Notes under the pieces: generated by a model
Database searches by the model: none
Told to the model about the DNA's origin: nothing
The model's input: only the letters and a program-made list of their open reading frames with translations
Position numbers and translations under genes: made by a program
Shown: positions 1-9,106 of the stretch, in pieces
Numbering within the stretch: the stretch's first letter is position 1
How the letters are laid out: the number at the start of each line of letters is the position of its first letter
Assembly (NCBI GenBank): GCA_028710605.1
Contig: JAQTTU010000004.1
Location: 163,885-227,884 of the forward strand
DNA: 64,000 nt
Direction: 5' to 3'
Origin: Sideroxydans sp.
GTDB lineage: Bacteria; Pseudomonadota; Gammaproteobacteria; Burkholderiales; Gallionellaceae

Positions 1-496
1 CGCGCATTCTTTCCAGTTCCGCCCTGTACATGAGGTCGCGCGGGGAACGGGCACCGTAAAACACGGTGATGTTCTTGAAATCGGCGCGTTGTGCCAGTGC
101 GGTGGTAATCAGCGGCCAGATCGGCGCAAGACCGACACCGCCGCCGATGAACACCAGGTTTTTGCCTTTCCAGTCATCCAGCGGAAAGCTGTTGCCGTAA
201 GGGCCGCGAATGCCGATGACATCGCCGACTTCCAGTTCGTGGAAAGTCGCGCTCACACGCCCCACGCGCATGATGCTGAATTGTTTGTACTCTTTGATCA
301 GCGGCGAAGAAGCGATGGAGATCATCATTTCACCGCGACCAAATACCGACAGCATGGCGCATTGACCGCATTCGTGCTTGAAGGTGTCGCCCTCCACCGG
401 TTCGACGCGGAAGGTTTTGATGGCGCGCTCGCCGCCAATTTCTTCCTTGATGTGAGCGATGCGCGCCAGTTCTGGAAGATAAATGTTATCCGACAT
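1..496 (-). CDS. flxA: FlxA-like NAD(P)H/FAD oxidoreductase subunit (partial, C-terminus outside window)
   Basis: The 165 visible residues are the front part of a ferredoxin-NADP reductase-type protein. A flavin-domain motif RGPYGNSFP lies at about 97-105, a dinucleotide-binding motif FIGGGVGLAP at 116-125, and FYGARSPRDLMY follows. Related proteins are the gamma subunits of sulfhydrogenases and FlxA of FlxABCD-HdrABC complexes, which pass NAD(P)H electrons into an Fe-S relay. It is the last visible gene of a long operon, and its ATG overlaps the end of flxB by 11 bp. The gene is cut by the window edge, so the cysteine-rich C-terminus usual in this family cannot be checked. The exact cofactor (NADH or NADPH) is not known. 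Confidence 0.85.
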   Translation of the reverse strand, partial: MSDNIYLPELARIAHIKEEIGGERAIKTFRVEPVEGDTFKHECGQCAMLSVFGRGEMMISIASSPLIKEYKQFSIMRVGRVSATFHELEVGDVIGIRGPYGNSFPLDDWKGKNLVFIGGGVGLAPIWPLITTALAQRADFKNITVFYGARSPRDLMYRAELERMR

Positions 497-1520
497 GTCC
501 GGTTACCTTGTTTACTGTATTAATAATATCAATCCCGACCGAGCATTCGGAGATGCAGCGACCGCAGCCGGTGCATTGAGGCATGCCGAAGTTCTCGGGG
601 AAATATTGAAACTTGTGGCTTACCCGCTGGCGCAATCTGGCTCCCAAGCTTTCGCGCGGGTTGTGGCCGGAAGTGTGCATGGTGAAATCCGGGAACTGGC
701 AATTGTCCCAAGTGCGCACCCGGTTACCCTTGATCGGCGATGAACCTGTGGACTCGTCGTTGATATCGAAACAGTGGCAAGTCGGGCACAGGAAGGTGCA
801 GACACCGCAGCCGATACAAGCACGCGCCAACTCTTCCCACAGCGGCGAATCAAAACTCGCTTTCAGTTTGGCTGGCGCCGCATCCACATCGTTAACCGCG
901 CGTTGCGGCTGTGCCACCGCATCGGCGTGGGTTTTCTCCACCAGTTTTTTATCGGCAGCGGTCGGCGCGGTAAATACTTTTGCCGCAGCGGACATCAATG
1001 CCTTGCCGGTCTCGGTAACAGCCGTCACGAAATAGCGATCACCCAGATCGGTCATCAGCACGTCCATGCCCTCGGTGGCAACCGGCGAGCCGCCAACCGA
1101 CAGACAGAAACAGTTGCTGCCTTGCGGTTTGTTGCAGGCCAGCCCGACATAAGCCAGATTCTTCCTGCGGTTCTGGTAATACGGATCAGCCACGTGATCG
1201 CTGAACACCTTGTCCATGCGCACTGCACCCGCGCCGTCGCAAGGACGGACACCGAATACGGCGCGACGGGTAGCCGCCGGCATTTTCTGCGTCAAACGCG
1301 GCGGCTCGCCCTTGATCTGCTCGAACGAGAAAAACACTTCGCGCTGCGGAAAGGACAATCCCTTGGGCGGCTGCGTGGTGTTGCTGTGATCGAGGCGGAC
1401 AGCGCCGTCAAGCGGGTGGTATCCCCAGATGCCGTCTTCCATTGCGGGGGCAAGAATCTCCCACTCGCCTAACGCGGCAATCCAAGCGTCTAACTGAATT
1501 TTTTCAAGAATCTTTTGCAT
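486..1520 (-). CDS. flxB: FlxB-like 4Fe-4S dicluster electron-transfer subunit
   Basis: This 344-residue protein resembles the beta subunit of sulfhydrogenase/anaerobic sulfite reductase A, the FlxB family. A domain with VRPCDGAGA (about 91-99) and a Cys cluster CNKPQGSNCFC (129-139) is followed by two ferredoxin-type motifs: C235-C238-C241-C245P and C316-C319-C322-C326. In Flx complexes it carries electrons between the flavin subunit FlxA and the FlxC/FlxD/Hdr side. It lies 4 bp downstream of flxC and overlaps flxA. All key cysteines are present. Family placement is strong; physical assembly with its neighbours is inferred from gene order. Confidence 0.85.
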   Translation of the reverse strand: MQKILEKIQLDAWIAALGEWEILAPAMEDGIWGYHPLDGAVRLDHSNTTQPPKGLSFPQREVFFSFEQIKGEPPRLTQKMPAATRRAVFGVRPCDGAGAVRMDKVFSDHVADPYYQNRRKNLAYVGLACNKPQGSNCFCLSVGGSPVATEGMDVLMTDLGDRYFVTAVTETGKALMSAAAKVFTAPTAADKKLVEKTHADAVAQPQRAVNDVDAAPAKLKASFDSPLWEELARACIGCGVCTFLCPTCHCFDINDESTGSSPIKGNRVRTWDNCQFPDFTMHTSGHNPRESLGARLRQRVSHKFQYFPENFGMPQCTGCGRCISECSVGIDIINTVNKVTGHVG

Positions 1521-1524
1521 GCCG

Positions 1525-2550
1525 TTACCTAATGAATTTTTCGGGATCGTTGTCGAGGAAAGATGCCACCAGCGCAGGCGCTCCGATGCTCGCCCCGGGT
1601 TCGTAACCGAACTGTTCGCGCGCTTCCCGCTCCATCTTGTTGTTGAGCAGACGCAGCGGAATATTCACCGGACACACGCGCTCGCATTCGTTGCAATCCA
1701 CACAGCGACCGGCCAAGTGCATGGCGCGGGTCATGTGATAAGTGATGTTTTCCGAACGCACTGCCGAACGTTCGATCCAGCGCACGCGGTTGGCTTTTTC
1801 TTCAGCCGTGGTTTGCGCTGTAACCGGGAAGCTGATGCTGTCCACCACACACTCGTCGCAGAAGCACATCGGACAGACCGAACGGCAGGCAAAACAACGG
1901 ATGCAACGGTCAAACTGGCGCTCCCAATAGATCCAGCGTTCTGCGGCATCGCGTTCTTCAAAACGTTTGAGCGCCGCGAACGGCTCGGCCAGTACGCGGC
2001 CTGTCTTGTCTTCGCCCAATACCACGTTGTGTTCTCGCGGATAAGGAATGCGGCATTCCAGGCAACGGTCAGCCATCACCTCGCGCGCTGCGATGCGCTT
2101 CTCGCCTTGCGCCGTAGTAAACACGTAATCGTCGCCGTCGAACGCGGCATTGCTTGCCTGAATTCCCTGGCTGGCGAGCTTGCGTTCATCCAGCACACCC
2201 GTGCCCTCGCACGACATACCGATGATGTAAACCTCTTCGCGCTTGAAGTAGTGTTCCTGCATCAGCACGACAATGGCGCGGGCATCGCAGCCCTTGGCTA
2301 CAATGGCGATAGGCAGGCCGGGCTTGGCACGCGTGTGTGCCAAAAATTTGCGATCTTCGACCAGATACAACGCAAGGTTGTGGAAACAGGTTGGATCCCA
2401 TACCAGTTCATCGGCCTGAGCCGCGTCGGTAATCACAACCGGTTCTGCATTCATGCCACTGCTGCCACGGCGGTAACCGATAACGGCGCGCACTTCATTT
2501 TTTGCGAGCAAGTCGCGCGCGGTGTCGCGCATATCTTGAATATTAATCAT
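1525..2550 (-). CDS. flxC: FlxC-like 4Fe-4S dicluster electron-transfer subunit
   Basis: This 341-residue iron-sulfur protein has an N-terminal domain containing AKGCDARAI (85-93) and further cysteines CLEC (163-166), then two clusters: C216-C219-C222-C226P followed by CFCDEC, and C283-C286-C289-C293P. This layout matches FlxC, a second relay subunit paralogous in design to FlxB. The ATG overlaps the flxD stop as ATGA, so translation is probably coupled. No signal peptide or membrane segment is visible, so it should be a soluble subunit. The alternative name would be a generic coenzyme F420-hydrogenase/sulfhydrogenase-like Fe-S subunit. Confidence 0.82.
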   Translation of the reverse strand: MINIQDMRDTARDLLAKNEVRAVIGYRRGSSGMNAEPVVITDAAQADELVWDPTCFHNLALYLVEDRKFLAHTRAKPGLPIAIVAKGCDARAIVVLMQEHYFKREEVYIIGMSCEGTGVLDERKLASQGIQASNAAFDGDDYVFTTAQGEKRIAAREVMADRCLECRIPYPREHNVVLGEDKTGRVLAEPFAALKRFEERDAAERWIYWERQFDRCIRCFACRSVCPMCFCDECVVDSISFPVTAQTTAEEKANRVRWIERSAVRSENITYHMTRAMHLAGRCVDCNECERVCPVNIPLRLLNNKMEREAREQFGYEPGASIGAPALVASFLDNDPEKFIR

Positions 2551-2993
2551 GAACGATCCGCCTTCAATTTAGTCTGCGGTCCGAGCGGTCTCAAATCTTC
2601 GACAAAGTCCTTGATGACCTGCGAATACTTCGCTCCCTCCGCCGCCGATACCCAGGACATGCGGAAACGATCCTGCTCAACGCCGACAAATCCCAGCAAT
2701 TCCTTGACCAGATGAATCTTGCGCCGTGCCAGATAATTGCCCTCGATGTAATGGCAATCGCCGATATGGCAGCCGGATACCAGAACGCCGTCAGCACCTT
2801 TCTTCAACGCGGACAGGATATACATCGGCGACACGCTGCCCGAACAGGGAACAGTGATCGGTGTCGCATTGGACGGATACTGGATACGCGAAACCCCTGC
2901 CAAATCGCTGCCCGCCGACGAGCACCACTTGCACAGGAAAGCCACGATCCTGGGTTCGTAATCAGTAGTTACTTCAGCTTGTTGTTCCGACAT
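2547..2993 (-). CDS. flxD: MvhD/FlxD-like [2Fe-2S] adaptor subunit
   Basis: This 148-residue protein is of the MvhD (FrhD) family, a 2Fe-2S protein that docks an electron-donating module onto HdrA. The conserved cysteines are visible: C21-x2-C24, C50, C75 (in SGCHIGDC) and C80. It starts 17 bp after hdrA and its stop overlaps the flxC start. Its position between hdrA and flxCBA is what is expected if it joins the Flx relay to the flavin-containing HdrA. Length and motifs are normal for the family. Confidence 0.88.
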   Translation of the reverse strand: MSEQQAEVTTDYEPRIVAFLCKWCSSAGSDLAGVSRIQYPSNATPITVPCSGSVSPMYILSALKKGADGVLVSGCHIGDCHYIEGNYLARRKIHLVKELLGFVGVEQDRFRMSWVSAAEGAKYSQVIKDFVEDLRPLGPQTKLKADRS

Positions 2994-3010
2994 CTGCTTT
3001 CCTTAATTAT

Positions 3011-4960
3011 TTAAGCCAGGCAGGCTTCGATCATTTCGTGAATCTGCAACGGCGTGGCGTTCTTGACCTCGATGGCGGCGCGCAAACACGTGGCGGAACA
3101 ACTGCCGCAACCTTCGCACAACACTTCATTGACCAATGCCTTGCCGTTCTCCAGACTGATCGCATTGTAGGGACACGCGCTCACGCACATTTCGCAGCCG
3201 GTGCAGTGCGAATTGCGCACGCGAGCCACCGTCGGCGCATGACTCAAGGTAGGCTGCGACAACAAGCCGATTACCTTGGAAGCCGCCGCCCCTGCTTGAG
3301 CGACTGTTTCTGGAATATCCTTTGGCCCTTGCGCGCAACCGGCGAGGAAGATACCTGCGGTGACGCTCTCTACCGGTTTCAATTTGGGGTGAGCTTCCGC
3401 CAGGAAACCGTCCTTGTCGCGACCGATCTTGAGAGTCTTGGCGATTTCCTCTGTGCCTTTCGACGGCTCCATGGCCAGTGCCAGCACCACCATGTCGGCA
3501 TCGATCTCCACATTCTGTCCGGTCAGCGTATCGGTGCCGAGCACCCTGACTTTGCCGCCTTTGCGATAGAGCTTGGATACGCGACCGCGCAAGTAAATCG
3601 CCTCGTCATCTTCCATGATGCGCTGCACGAATTCTTCGTAGCCTTTGCCGCCGGAACGGATGTCGATGTAGAACACGTAAGCACGGCCATCAGGAACATG
3701 GTGCTTGTACAAGCTGGCGTGCTTGGCGGTGTACATGCAGCAAATCTTGGAGCAGTAAGCGCAGTGGTTGGCAGGATCGCGCGAGCCGACGCACTGGATG
3801 AACACCACATCCTTGGGCACGGTGCGGTCGGACGGTCTCAGCACATGTCCTTTGGTTGCGCCGGAAGCCGAGCACAGACGTTCGAACTGGAGACCATCGA
3901 GCACGTCGTCAATCTGTCCGCCTCCCAACTCGTTCATGTGTTCCTGACCATAGAGGTCGTAACCGGTTGCCACCACGATGGCTCCCACGTCCTCGATCAA
4001 TGTCTGGGGCCGCATGTCGTAATTGATCGCGCCGACTTCGCACACGTCCTTACACTTGCCGCAGCGAATCGGATTCAGCCCCAGACAGGCGCTTTCATCC
4101 AGCGTGTAGCTGGCCGGAATGGCTTGCGCGAACGGGATATGGATGGCGCGGCGCGCGGTCAGGCCGAGATCGAATTCGTTCGGTACAACAACCGGACACA
4201 CGTTGGCGCAATCGTCGCAAATCTTGCACAGTTCGGGATCAACGTAAGTGGGTTTCTTCAGGATATTGACGCGGAAGTTACCCACCGAACCGCTGACTTC
4301 TTTCACTTCGCTGTAAGTCAGCAACGTGATGTTGGGATGGCGTGAAACATCCACCATCTTGGGCGACAAGATGCACTGCGAGCAGTCCAGCGTTGGAAAG
4401 GTTTCGGAGAGTTGCAGCATGTGTCCGCCGATGGTGGCCTGCTTTTCTACCAGAATCACTTGCAGTCCGGCATTGGCAATATCGAGCGCGGCTTGAATAC
4501 CGGCGATGCCGCCGCCTATCACCAGCACCTTGCGCGTAACCGGAACTGCGATTGGCTCCAACGCTTGATCGCGTCCTGCACGGCGCACGGCGCTGCGCGA
4601 GATCTTGATCGCCTTTTCGGTCGCACGCTCCTTATCCTTATGCACCCAAGCGCACTGTTCGCGGATGTTGGCGATCTCGCAAGTGAAGCTGTTCAGCCCT
4701 GCTCGTTTGGCATTGTCGCGGAACGTTTTTTCGTGCAAATTCGGCGAACAACAGGAGATTACCACGCTGTCCAGATTGTTGTCCTTGATGGACTGAATTA
4801 CTGCGTTCTGCCCCGGATCGGAGCACATGTAAACGTAGTCCTGAGAGTAGGCGACACCTTCCTCGGTGCCCATCACTTCGGCCACCTTTTTCACGTCAAC
4901 AGTGGCTGCGATGTTGTTACCGCAGTGGCAGACGAAAACGCCTGTGCGTTTTTTCGTCAT
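3011..4960 (-). CDS. hdrA: HdrA-like flavin/iron-sulfur subunit of a heterodisulfide reductase complex
   Basis: The 649-residue protein has the full HdrA layout. It has an N-terminal FVCHCGNN segment (about 9-16), an FAD-binding motif VLVIGGGIAGIQAA (about 145-158), the HdrA-specific cysteines after GGHMLQLSETFP, a central ferredoxin motif CKICDDCANVCP, and two C-terminal 4Fe-4S motifs CTGCEMCVSACP and CEGCGSCSATCL. HdrA is the flavin-based electron-bifurcating subunit, splitting electrons between a low-potential ferredoxin and a higher-potential acceptor on HdrBC. Its ATG overlaps the korC stop (ATGA) and flxD follows by 17 bp. Whether it truly bifurcates here is inferred from the family. 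Confidence 0.92.
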   Translation of the reverse strand: MTKKRTGVFVCHCGNNIAATVDVKKVAEVMGTEEGVAYSQDYVYMCSDPGQNAVIQSIKDNNLDSVVISCCSPNLHEKTFRDNAKRAGLNSFTCEIANIREQCAWVHKDKERATEKAIKISRSAVRRAGRDQALEPIAVPVTRKVLVIGGGIAGIQAALDIANAGLQVILVEKQATIGGHMLQLSETFPTLDCSQCILSPKMVDVSRHPNITLLTYSEVKEVSGSVGNFRVNILKKPTYVDPELCKICDDCANVCPVVVPNEFDLGLTARRAIHIPFAQAIPASYTLDESACLGLNPIRCGKCKDVCEVGAINYDMRPQTLIEDVGAIVVATGYDLYGQEHMNELGGGQIDDVLDGLQFERLCSASGATKGHVLRPSDRTVPKDVVFIQCVGSRDPANHCAYCSKICCMYTAKHASLYKHHVPDGRAYVFYIDIRSGGKGYEEFVQRIMEDDEAIYLRGRVSKLYRKGGKVRVLGTDTLTGQNVEIDADMVVLALAMEPSKGTEEIAKTLKIGRDKDGFLAEAHPKLKPVESVTAGIFLAGCAQGPKDIPETVAQAGAAASKVIGLLSQPTLSHAPTVARVRNSHCTGCEMCVSACPYNAISLENGKALVNEVLCEGCGSCSATCLRAAIEVKNATPLQIHEMIEACLA

Positions 4961-5520
4961 GATGCTGCTCCAGCCGCGTTAATGGCTTCGAGACCATGGT
5001 TATAGCCTTTCTCGAATGCCTTGATGTTGATTTTCAGGAATCGGTCTGGAACCAGTCCTGGCAACGCTTTTTTCATAGCATCGTCAGTCACCACTTTGGT
5101 CACTGCGGTAAGGAAACCCAGCGCCACAAGGTTGGTAAACAGGCGGTTGCCCAATTCCTCAGCGAAGCGGGTTGCCGGTACGCGATACAACTTGAGATTG
5201 GTATGCTCGGACTGCAACTTCACCAAGTCATTTTCGACAATCAGTACTCCGCCGTCGGGCAGTTCGCTGTAATACTTGTCATAGGCTTCCTGCGACAGAG
5301 CCATGAGAATGCCGGGATGGGTGATATAAGGATAGAGGATACGGCTGTCCGACACCACGAGCTGGGCGGCGCAGGCACTGCCGCGTGCCTCCGGGCCGAA
5401 GCTCTGGGTCATGGTGGCGAACTTGTCGTCATACAACGACAGCGCCTTACCCGTGATCAGGGCACAGCGAATGATGCCCTGTCCGCCGAATCCTGAAAAT
5501 CTGATTTCTTGCGTGCTCAT
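4957..5520 (-). CDS. korC: 2-oxoacid:ferredoxin oxidoreductase gamma subunit
   Basis: At 187 residues this is the normal length for the gamma subunit of 2-oxoacid:ferredoxin oxidoreductases. The signature GFGGQG is at residues 10-15, followed by TQSFGPEARGSACAAQLVVSD, typical of the CoA-binding gamma domain. It works with KorA, KorB and the ferredoxin KorD to interconvert a 2-oxoacid plus CoA with an acyl-CoA, CO2 and reduced ferredoxin. It lies 11 bp after korB and overlaps hdrA. 2-Oxoglutarate is favoured over pyruvate because the subunits are split in the KorABCD pattern and sit beside a fumarate reductase, but the substrate is not proved by sequence. Confidence 0.88.
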   Translation of the reverse strand: MSTQEIRFSGFGGQGIIRCALITGKALSLYDDKFATMTQSFGPEARGSACAAQLVVSDSRILYPYITHPGILMALSQEAYDKYYSELPDGGVLIVENDLVKLQSEHTNLKLYRVPATRFAEELGNRLFTNLVALGFLTAVTKVVTDDAMKKALPGLVPDRFLKINIKAFEKGYNHGLEAINAAGAAS

Positions 5521-5531
5521 GCGCTCGTTTC

Positions 5532-6770
5532 CTACTTACGGGTTTTCTTGACGGAAGGCTTGGCTGTCGCTTTCTTTGCAGCAGCTTTGACAACAGTTTT
5601 AGTTGCGGCTTTTTTTGCCACAGCTTTAACAGCCATCTTGGGTGCAGCCTTTTTTGCAGTCGCAGTTGCAGCCTTCTTCGCTGTTTTTGCCGGTACTTTG
5701 GCCGCCGTTTTCTTGGCAGGAGTTGCTTCCTTGACTGCAGTTTTCTTCACAACCTTGGCAGCAACTTTCTTGGCTGCTGTCTTGACCGGAATCTTGGCTG
5801 AGACCTTGGTCACGGCTGGCTTGTTTTCTTCCGCAAGAACAGCTGCACGGCGAGCAGCAATCCGCTCTTTCTCTGCTTTGGCTTCGGCTTCACGCTCGGG
5901 AATAGTCTTGCCATAAAGCTGGTAATCATCGCCCACTAATTTGACGCAGCACTTGTCCACTGCTTCCAGATACGTTGGCTTTTGTTTATCGACAAACTTG
6001 CCGATGACAATTTTGCCCTGGAAGTCAATCGCTGTTTCGCGGGTGTCCGCGCCATGCTTAAGAATGGTTTTTTCCTGATAGTCCTGAAGCATGTCAACGC
6101 CGTCGCCCAGACGGTTGCGGCGCAGGTAGAGCGTGGTGCAAGGCGAAACAATTTCAATGAACGAGAAACCTTTGCGCTGCAACGCCTCTTCGATGGATTG
6201 GGTTACGTTGCGAGCGTGCATTGATGTCCAGCGCGCAATGTAAGTACCACCGGCGGCATCGACCAGGAACGGCAAACTGAACGGATATTCGTAGTTGCCG
6301 TAAGGCGTGGTCGAGGCGATGGCTGAATTGGGAGTGGTCGGTGTGACCTGACCGCCTGTCATGCCGTAAGTAAAGTTGTTGTTGCAAATAACGATCAAAT
6401 CCATGTTGCGTCGTGCAGCATGAATCAGATGGTTGCCGCCGATACCGGTCAGGTCACCCTCTCCGCTGAACACCACCACGGTCAATTCCGGGTTGGCCAG
6501 CTTGACACCGGTGGCCACAGGAATGGCGCGACCATGTGTAGTGTGAATCGAGTCGAAATCGACATAACCCGCCACGCGGCCGGTACAGCCGATACCCGAC
6601 ACCACCACCAGTTTCTTGGGGTCGATACCGCTGCGTTTGACGGCCTCGGCAAATGCATTCACCTCGGATCCGATACCGCAGCCGGGACACCAGATATGCG
6701 GCATGCGATCCATGCGCAGCACGCCGGACATGGGGCTTTCCGACTTAAATTTTTTAATATCAGTACTCAT
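5532..6770 (-). CDS. korB: 2-oxoacid:ferredoxin oxidoreductase beta subunit with a Lys/Ala-rich C-terminal tail
   Basis: Residues 1-290 form an ordinary KorB: WCPGCG (27-32), GIGCTGR (59-65) and the thiamine diphosphate site GEGDLTGIGG through NNFTYGMTGGQ (103-141). The usual beta subunit is about 280-300 residues. Here residues 292-412 add a charged linker and then a tail (318-412) made almost only of K, A, T, V and P, with 29 lysines in 95 residues, like a histone-H1 or AlgP-type tail. No frameshift separates core and tail, and the next gene starts 11 bp after the stop, so the tail looks genuine. The start overlaps the korA stop as TAATG. The role of the tail is unknown. Confidence 0.9.
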   Translation of the reverse strand: MSTDIKKFKSESPMSGVLRMDRMPHIWCPGCGIGSEVNAFAEAVKRSGIDPKKLVVVSGIGCTGRVAGYVDFDSIHTTHGRAIPVATGVKLANPELTVVVFSGEGDLTGIGGNHLIHAARRNMDLIVICNNNFTYGMTGGQVTPTTPNSAIASTTPYGNYEYPFSLPFLVDAAGGTYIARWTSMHARNVTQSIEEALQRKGFSFIEIVSPCTTLYLRRNRLGDGVDMLQDYQEKTILKHGADTRETAIDFQGKIVIGKFVDKQKPTYLEAVDKCCVKLVGDDYQLYGKTIPEREAEAKAEKERIAARRAAVLAEENKPAVTKVSAKIPVKTAAKKVAAKVVKKTAVKEATPAKKTAAKVPAKTAKKAATATAKKAAPKMAVKAVAKKAATKTVVKAAAKKATAKPSVKKTRK

Positions 6771-7936
6771 TATTTATTTGCCTTTCTGATCGCGTCCAGA
6801 ATGACTTCGGGATCGTGCACGGCACCACCGCAGTGATTGACGCTGATGACTTCGCTGCGTCCATGCGCGCAACGCTCAACCTCGCGCACCATCTGTCCAT
6901 AGTTGATTTCTGGAACCACAAATGCCTTCACCTTGCCCGACAATTCGTTGATGCGTTTTTCGCAGAACGGCCAGATGGTAATCAGGCGCAGCGAACCGAC
7001 TTTGATGCCTTCCTTGCGCGCATCCTGAATCGCCTTGACCGCAATGCGGGACGTTATGCCGTAGGAAACCACCACAATATCTGCACCTTCAACCTGATCC
7101 TCTTCGAGGCGAATGATGTCGTCGGCATTGCTGTTGATCTTTTCCATCAGATGCGTCACAACGATCTTGCCCTGATCGGCTGTCATCACCGGATAGCCCA
7201 TTTCGTTGTGTACCAAACCTGTGATATGGAAATTGTATCCATCACCGGCGCGCACCATGGGATGACCGCCCTTGCTGTCGAACTTGTAGGGACGGCAATC
7301 CTCTTTGGGGCCGCTGTAGTTGTTGCGCGGAACAACTTTGATCTTGTCGGCTGGCGGTATTACCACCTTCTCGTGCATGTGCCCGACGGTTTCGTCGGTC
7401 AGAATAATGACGGGAACGCGGTAGTATTCAGACAGGTTGAATGCTTCAACAGTAAGGTCGAAACATTCCTGCGGGCTGTCCGGGCACAAGGCAATGATTG
7501 CGTTGTCGCCGTGCGGGCCGTATTTAGCCTGCATCATGTCCTGTTGCGCCGTCAACGTAGGCAAGCCTGTTGATGGACCGCCGCGCTGCACGTTGGCGAT
7601 CACCAGCGGGGTCTCGGTCATGGCTGCCAACCCGAGGTTTTCCGTCATCAACGAGAAGCCCGGGCCGCAAGTTACAGTCATACATTTTTGTCCGGCCCAT
7701 GCCGCGCCAATCAGGGCAGCGATTGAAGCGAGTTCATCCTCCATTTGAATGAACAAGGCACCCACTTCAGGAGCACGCTCGGCAAAACGCTCGGCGGTTT
7801 CGGTCGATGGCGTGATGGGATAACCGGCAAAGAAGCGGCAGCCGGCTGCAAGCGCGCCTTCGGCGAGCGCATGGTCGCCGTCCATGAAATGTGGGCCTGA
7901 ATCTACGCCCTTAGGATCTGCGGATACTGTCTTCAC
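6770..7936 (-). CDS. korA: 2-oxoacid:ferredoxin oxidoreductase alpha subunit
   Basis: This 388-residue alpha subunit shows the YPITPSTE signature (39-46), the QMEDELASIAALIGAAWAG region and PLVIANVQRGGPSTGLPT, all typical of KorA/PorA pyrimidine-binding domains. The start codon is GTG, overlapping the korD stop as GTGA, which implies translational coupling. It lacks the fused gamma domain seen in some alpha subunits, agreeing with the separate korC. It is the substrate- and thiamine-handling partner of KorB. 2-Oxoglutarate is the likely substrate from context. Confidence 0.92.
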   Translation of the reverse strand: MKTVSADPKGVDSGPHFMDGDHALAEGALAAGCRFFAGYPITPSTETAERFAERAPEVGALFIQMEDELASIAALIGAAWAGQKCMTVTCGPGFSLMTENLGLAAMTETPLVIANVQRGGPSTGLPTLTAQQDMMQAKYGPHGDNAIIALCPDSPQECFDLTVEAFNLSEYYRVPVIILTDETVGHMHEKVVIPPADKIKVVPRNNYSGPKEDCRPYKFDSKGGHPMVRAGDGYNFHITGLVHNEMGYPVMTADQGKIVVTHLMEKINSNADDIIRLEEDQVEGADIVVVSYGITSRIAVKAIQDARKEGIKVGSLRLITIWPFCEKRINELSGKVKAFVVPEINYGQMVREVERCAHGRSEVISVNHCGGAVHDPEVILDAIRKANK

Positions 7937-8196
7937 TTTTCTGTTTCCCCTTTCTTACTTTCGTCATCTCGTGTCACGAAGATAGAAAACTCCGGACAAA
8001 TCATTTGGCAATATCTGCAATCGTGGCATTTCTCAGGATTCTTGGCGTAGGGCGGGTGATAGCCCTTGGCGTTGTATTCGGGAGAAATGTCCAGCACGTT
8101 GGTCGGACAGAACTGCACGCAGAAACCGCAGCCCTTGCACCAGTTTTCGTTGACATATACATTGCCGTGAAGCTGTTTTAGTTCATTGAAAAACAT
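7933..8196 (-). CDS. korD: 2x[4Fe-4S] ferredoxin subunit (KorD-type)
   Basis: This 87-residue protein has two ferredoxin motifs, CKGCGFCVQFCP and CHDCRYCQMICP. A longer reading frame starts at 8247, but the ATG at 8196 is preceded at proper distance by GAGGGAGG and begins just after the hdrB stop, so it is preferred. It should be the delta subunit that takes electrons from the thiamine enzyme KorAB to free ferredoxin or to the Hdr/Flx proteins. It overlaps korA by 4 bp. Confidence 0.88.
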   Translation of the reverse strand: MFFNELKQLHGNVYVNENWCKGCGFCVQFCPTNVLDISPEYNAKGYHPPYAKNPEKCHDCRYCQMICPEFSIFVTRDDESKKGETEK

Positions 8197-8206
8197 GCAG
8201 CCTCCC

Positions 8207-9106
8207 TCAGTCCAGTCCGCGCGCCGCCAAGGCGGGGATTGGATCAATGTGATTTAGTTCGAACCCGAGTGCTTCTTCGCCACAATCGAGAGCCAGAGCC
8301 ATCAACTGGGTGAAGTACAGCACCGGTAAATGCTTGAAATCGGGATTGAGGCGCTTCGCATCGTCCTGACGGAAATCCAGGTTGTATGCACACATCGGGC
8401 AGCTCACCACCACCATATCCACATCCCCTTCGCTGGCCGAACCCATTATTTTGTCGGTGCGATCAGCGATGATTTCAGGGGAAGCGACAGCATGATACGC
8501 ACCACAACACTCGGTCTTGAGCGGGAAATTTACTGGCGTTGCACCGAGTGCGGCAACCAGATTTTCCATAATCATGGGATTCTCGACATCATCAAAGGCG
8601 ACCTCTTTCGGGCGCACCAGCAAACAACCGTAGTAGCAGGCCACACGCAATCCCTTGAGCGGCTTTTTCACCTTTTCTGCGAGTTTGTCGAAACCGACAC
8701 GGTCGCGCACATATTCGAGCAAATGCAGCACATCCACATCGCCCTCGTATTTCGTGGTTTCGAGGTTCAGGAATTCATTGATGGTTGACAGCTTTTCTGG
8801 ATTCTTTTTTACGTCGTTATTGGCACGCTTGAGCGTGTTGTAACACATGGCGCAGGAAGTCATGAACTCGTTGGACTGTGCTTCCTTGACACGAATCAAA
8901 TTGGTTACCGGCGCAACGCGGTTCATTACATTTTCTGCACCAAGCGCATGCACCGTGCCGCAGCAATTCCAGCGCTCAAGTTCTTCAACTTCCACGTCCA
9001 AGCGCGCCATGGACGAAACCGTGGAAACGTCAAAATTTCTGGCGCTATTCTTCAGCGTGCATCCGGGATAGTAAATTAGTTTCATCGGTATGTTTTCGCT
9101 TCCCAT
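8207..9106 (-). CDS. hdrB: HdrB-like CCG-domain protein
   Basis: About 299 residues with two CCG domains: YYPGCTLK...RWNCCG...SCAMCYN in the first half and YYGCLLVRP...TECCG...SCPMCAYN in the second. In HdrB these cysteines bind two non-cubane [4Fe-4S] clusters that reduce a disulfide. The ATG at 9106 overlaps the hdrC stop as TGATG. An inner ATG at 9085 just before KLIYYPGC is possible, and a TTG lies at 9109. It could be the HdrB of the HdrABC unit with hdrA downstream, or the CCG subunit of a thiol:fumarate-reductase or SdhE-like unit with the upstream frdAB. The gene order supports both. Confidence 0.88.
   Translation of the reverse strand: MGSENIPMKLIYYPGCTLKNSARNFDVSTVSSMARLDVEVEELERWNCCGTVHALGAENVMNRVAPVTNLIRVKEAQSNEFMTSCAMCYNTLKRANNDVKKNPEKLSTINEFLNLETTKYEGDVDVLHLLEYVRDRVGFDKLAEKVKKPLKGLRVACYYGCLLVRPKEVAFDDVENPMIMENLVAALGATPVNFPLKTECCGAYHAVASPEIIADRTDKIMGSASEGDVDMVVVSCPMCAYNLDFRQDDAKRLNPDFKHLPVLYFTQLMALALDCGEEALGFELNHIDPIPALAARGLD

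Noticed and set aside
5532..5890. The KorB tail as a frameshift read-through into a wrong frame
   Set aside because: Its composition is strongly ordered (K/A/T/P/V), it ends 11 bp before korC with normal spacing, and no alternative frame restores a typical KorB end.
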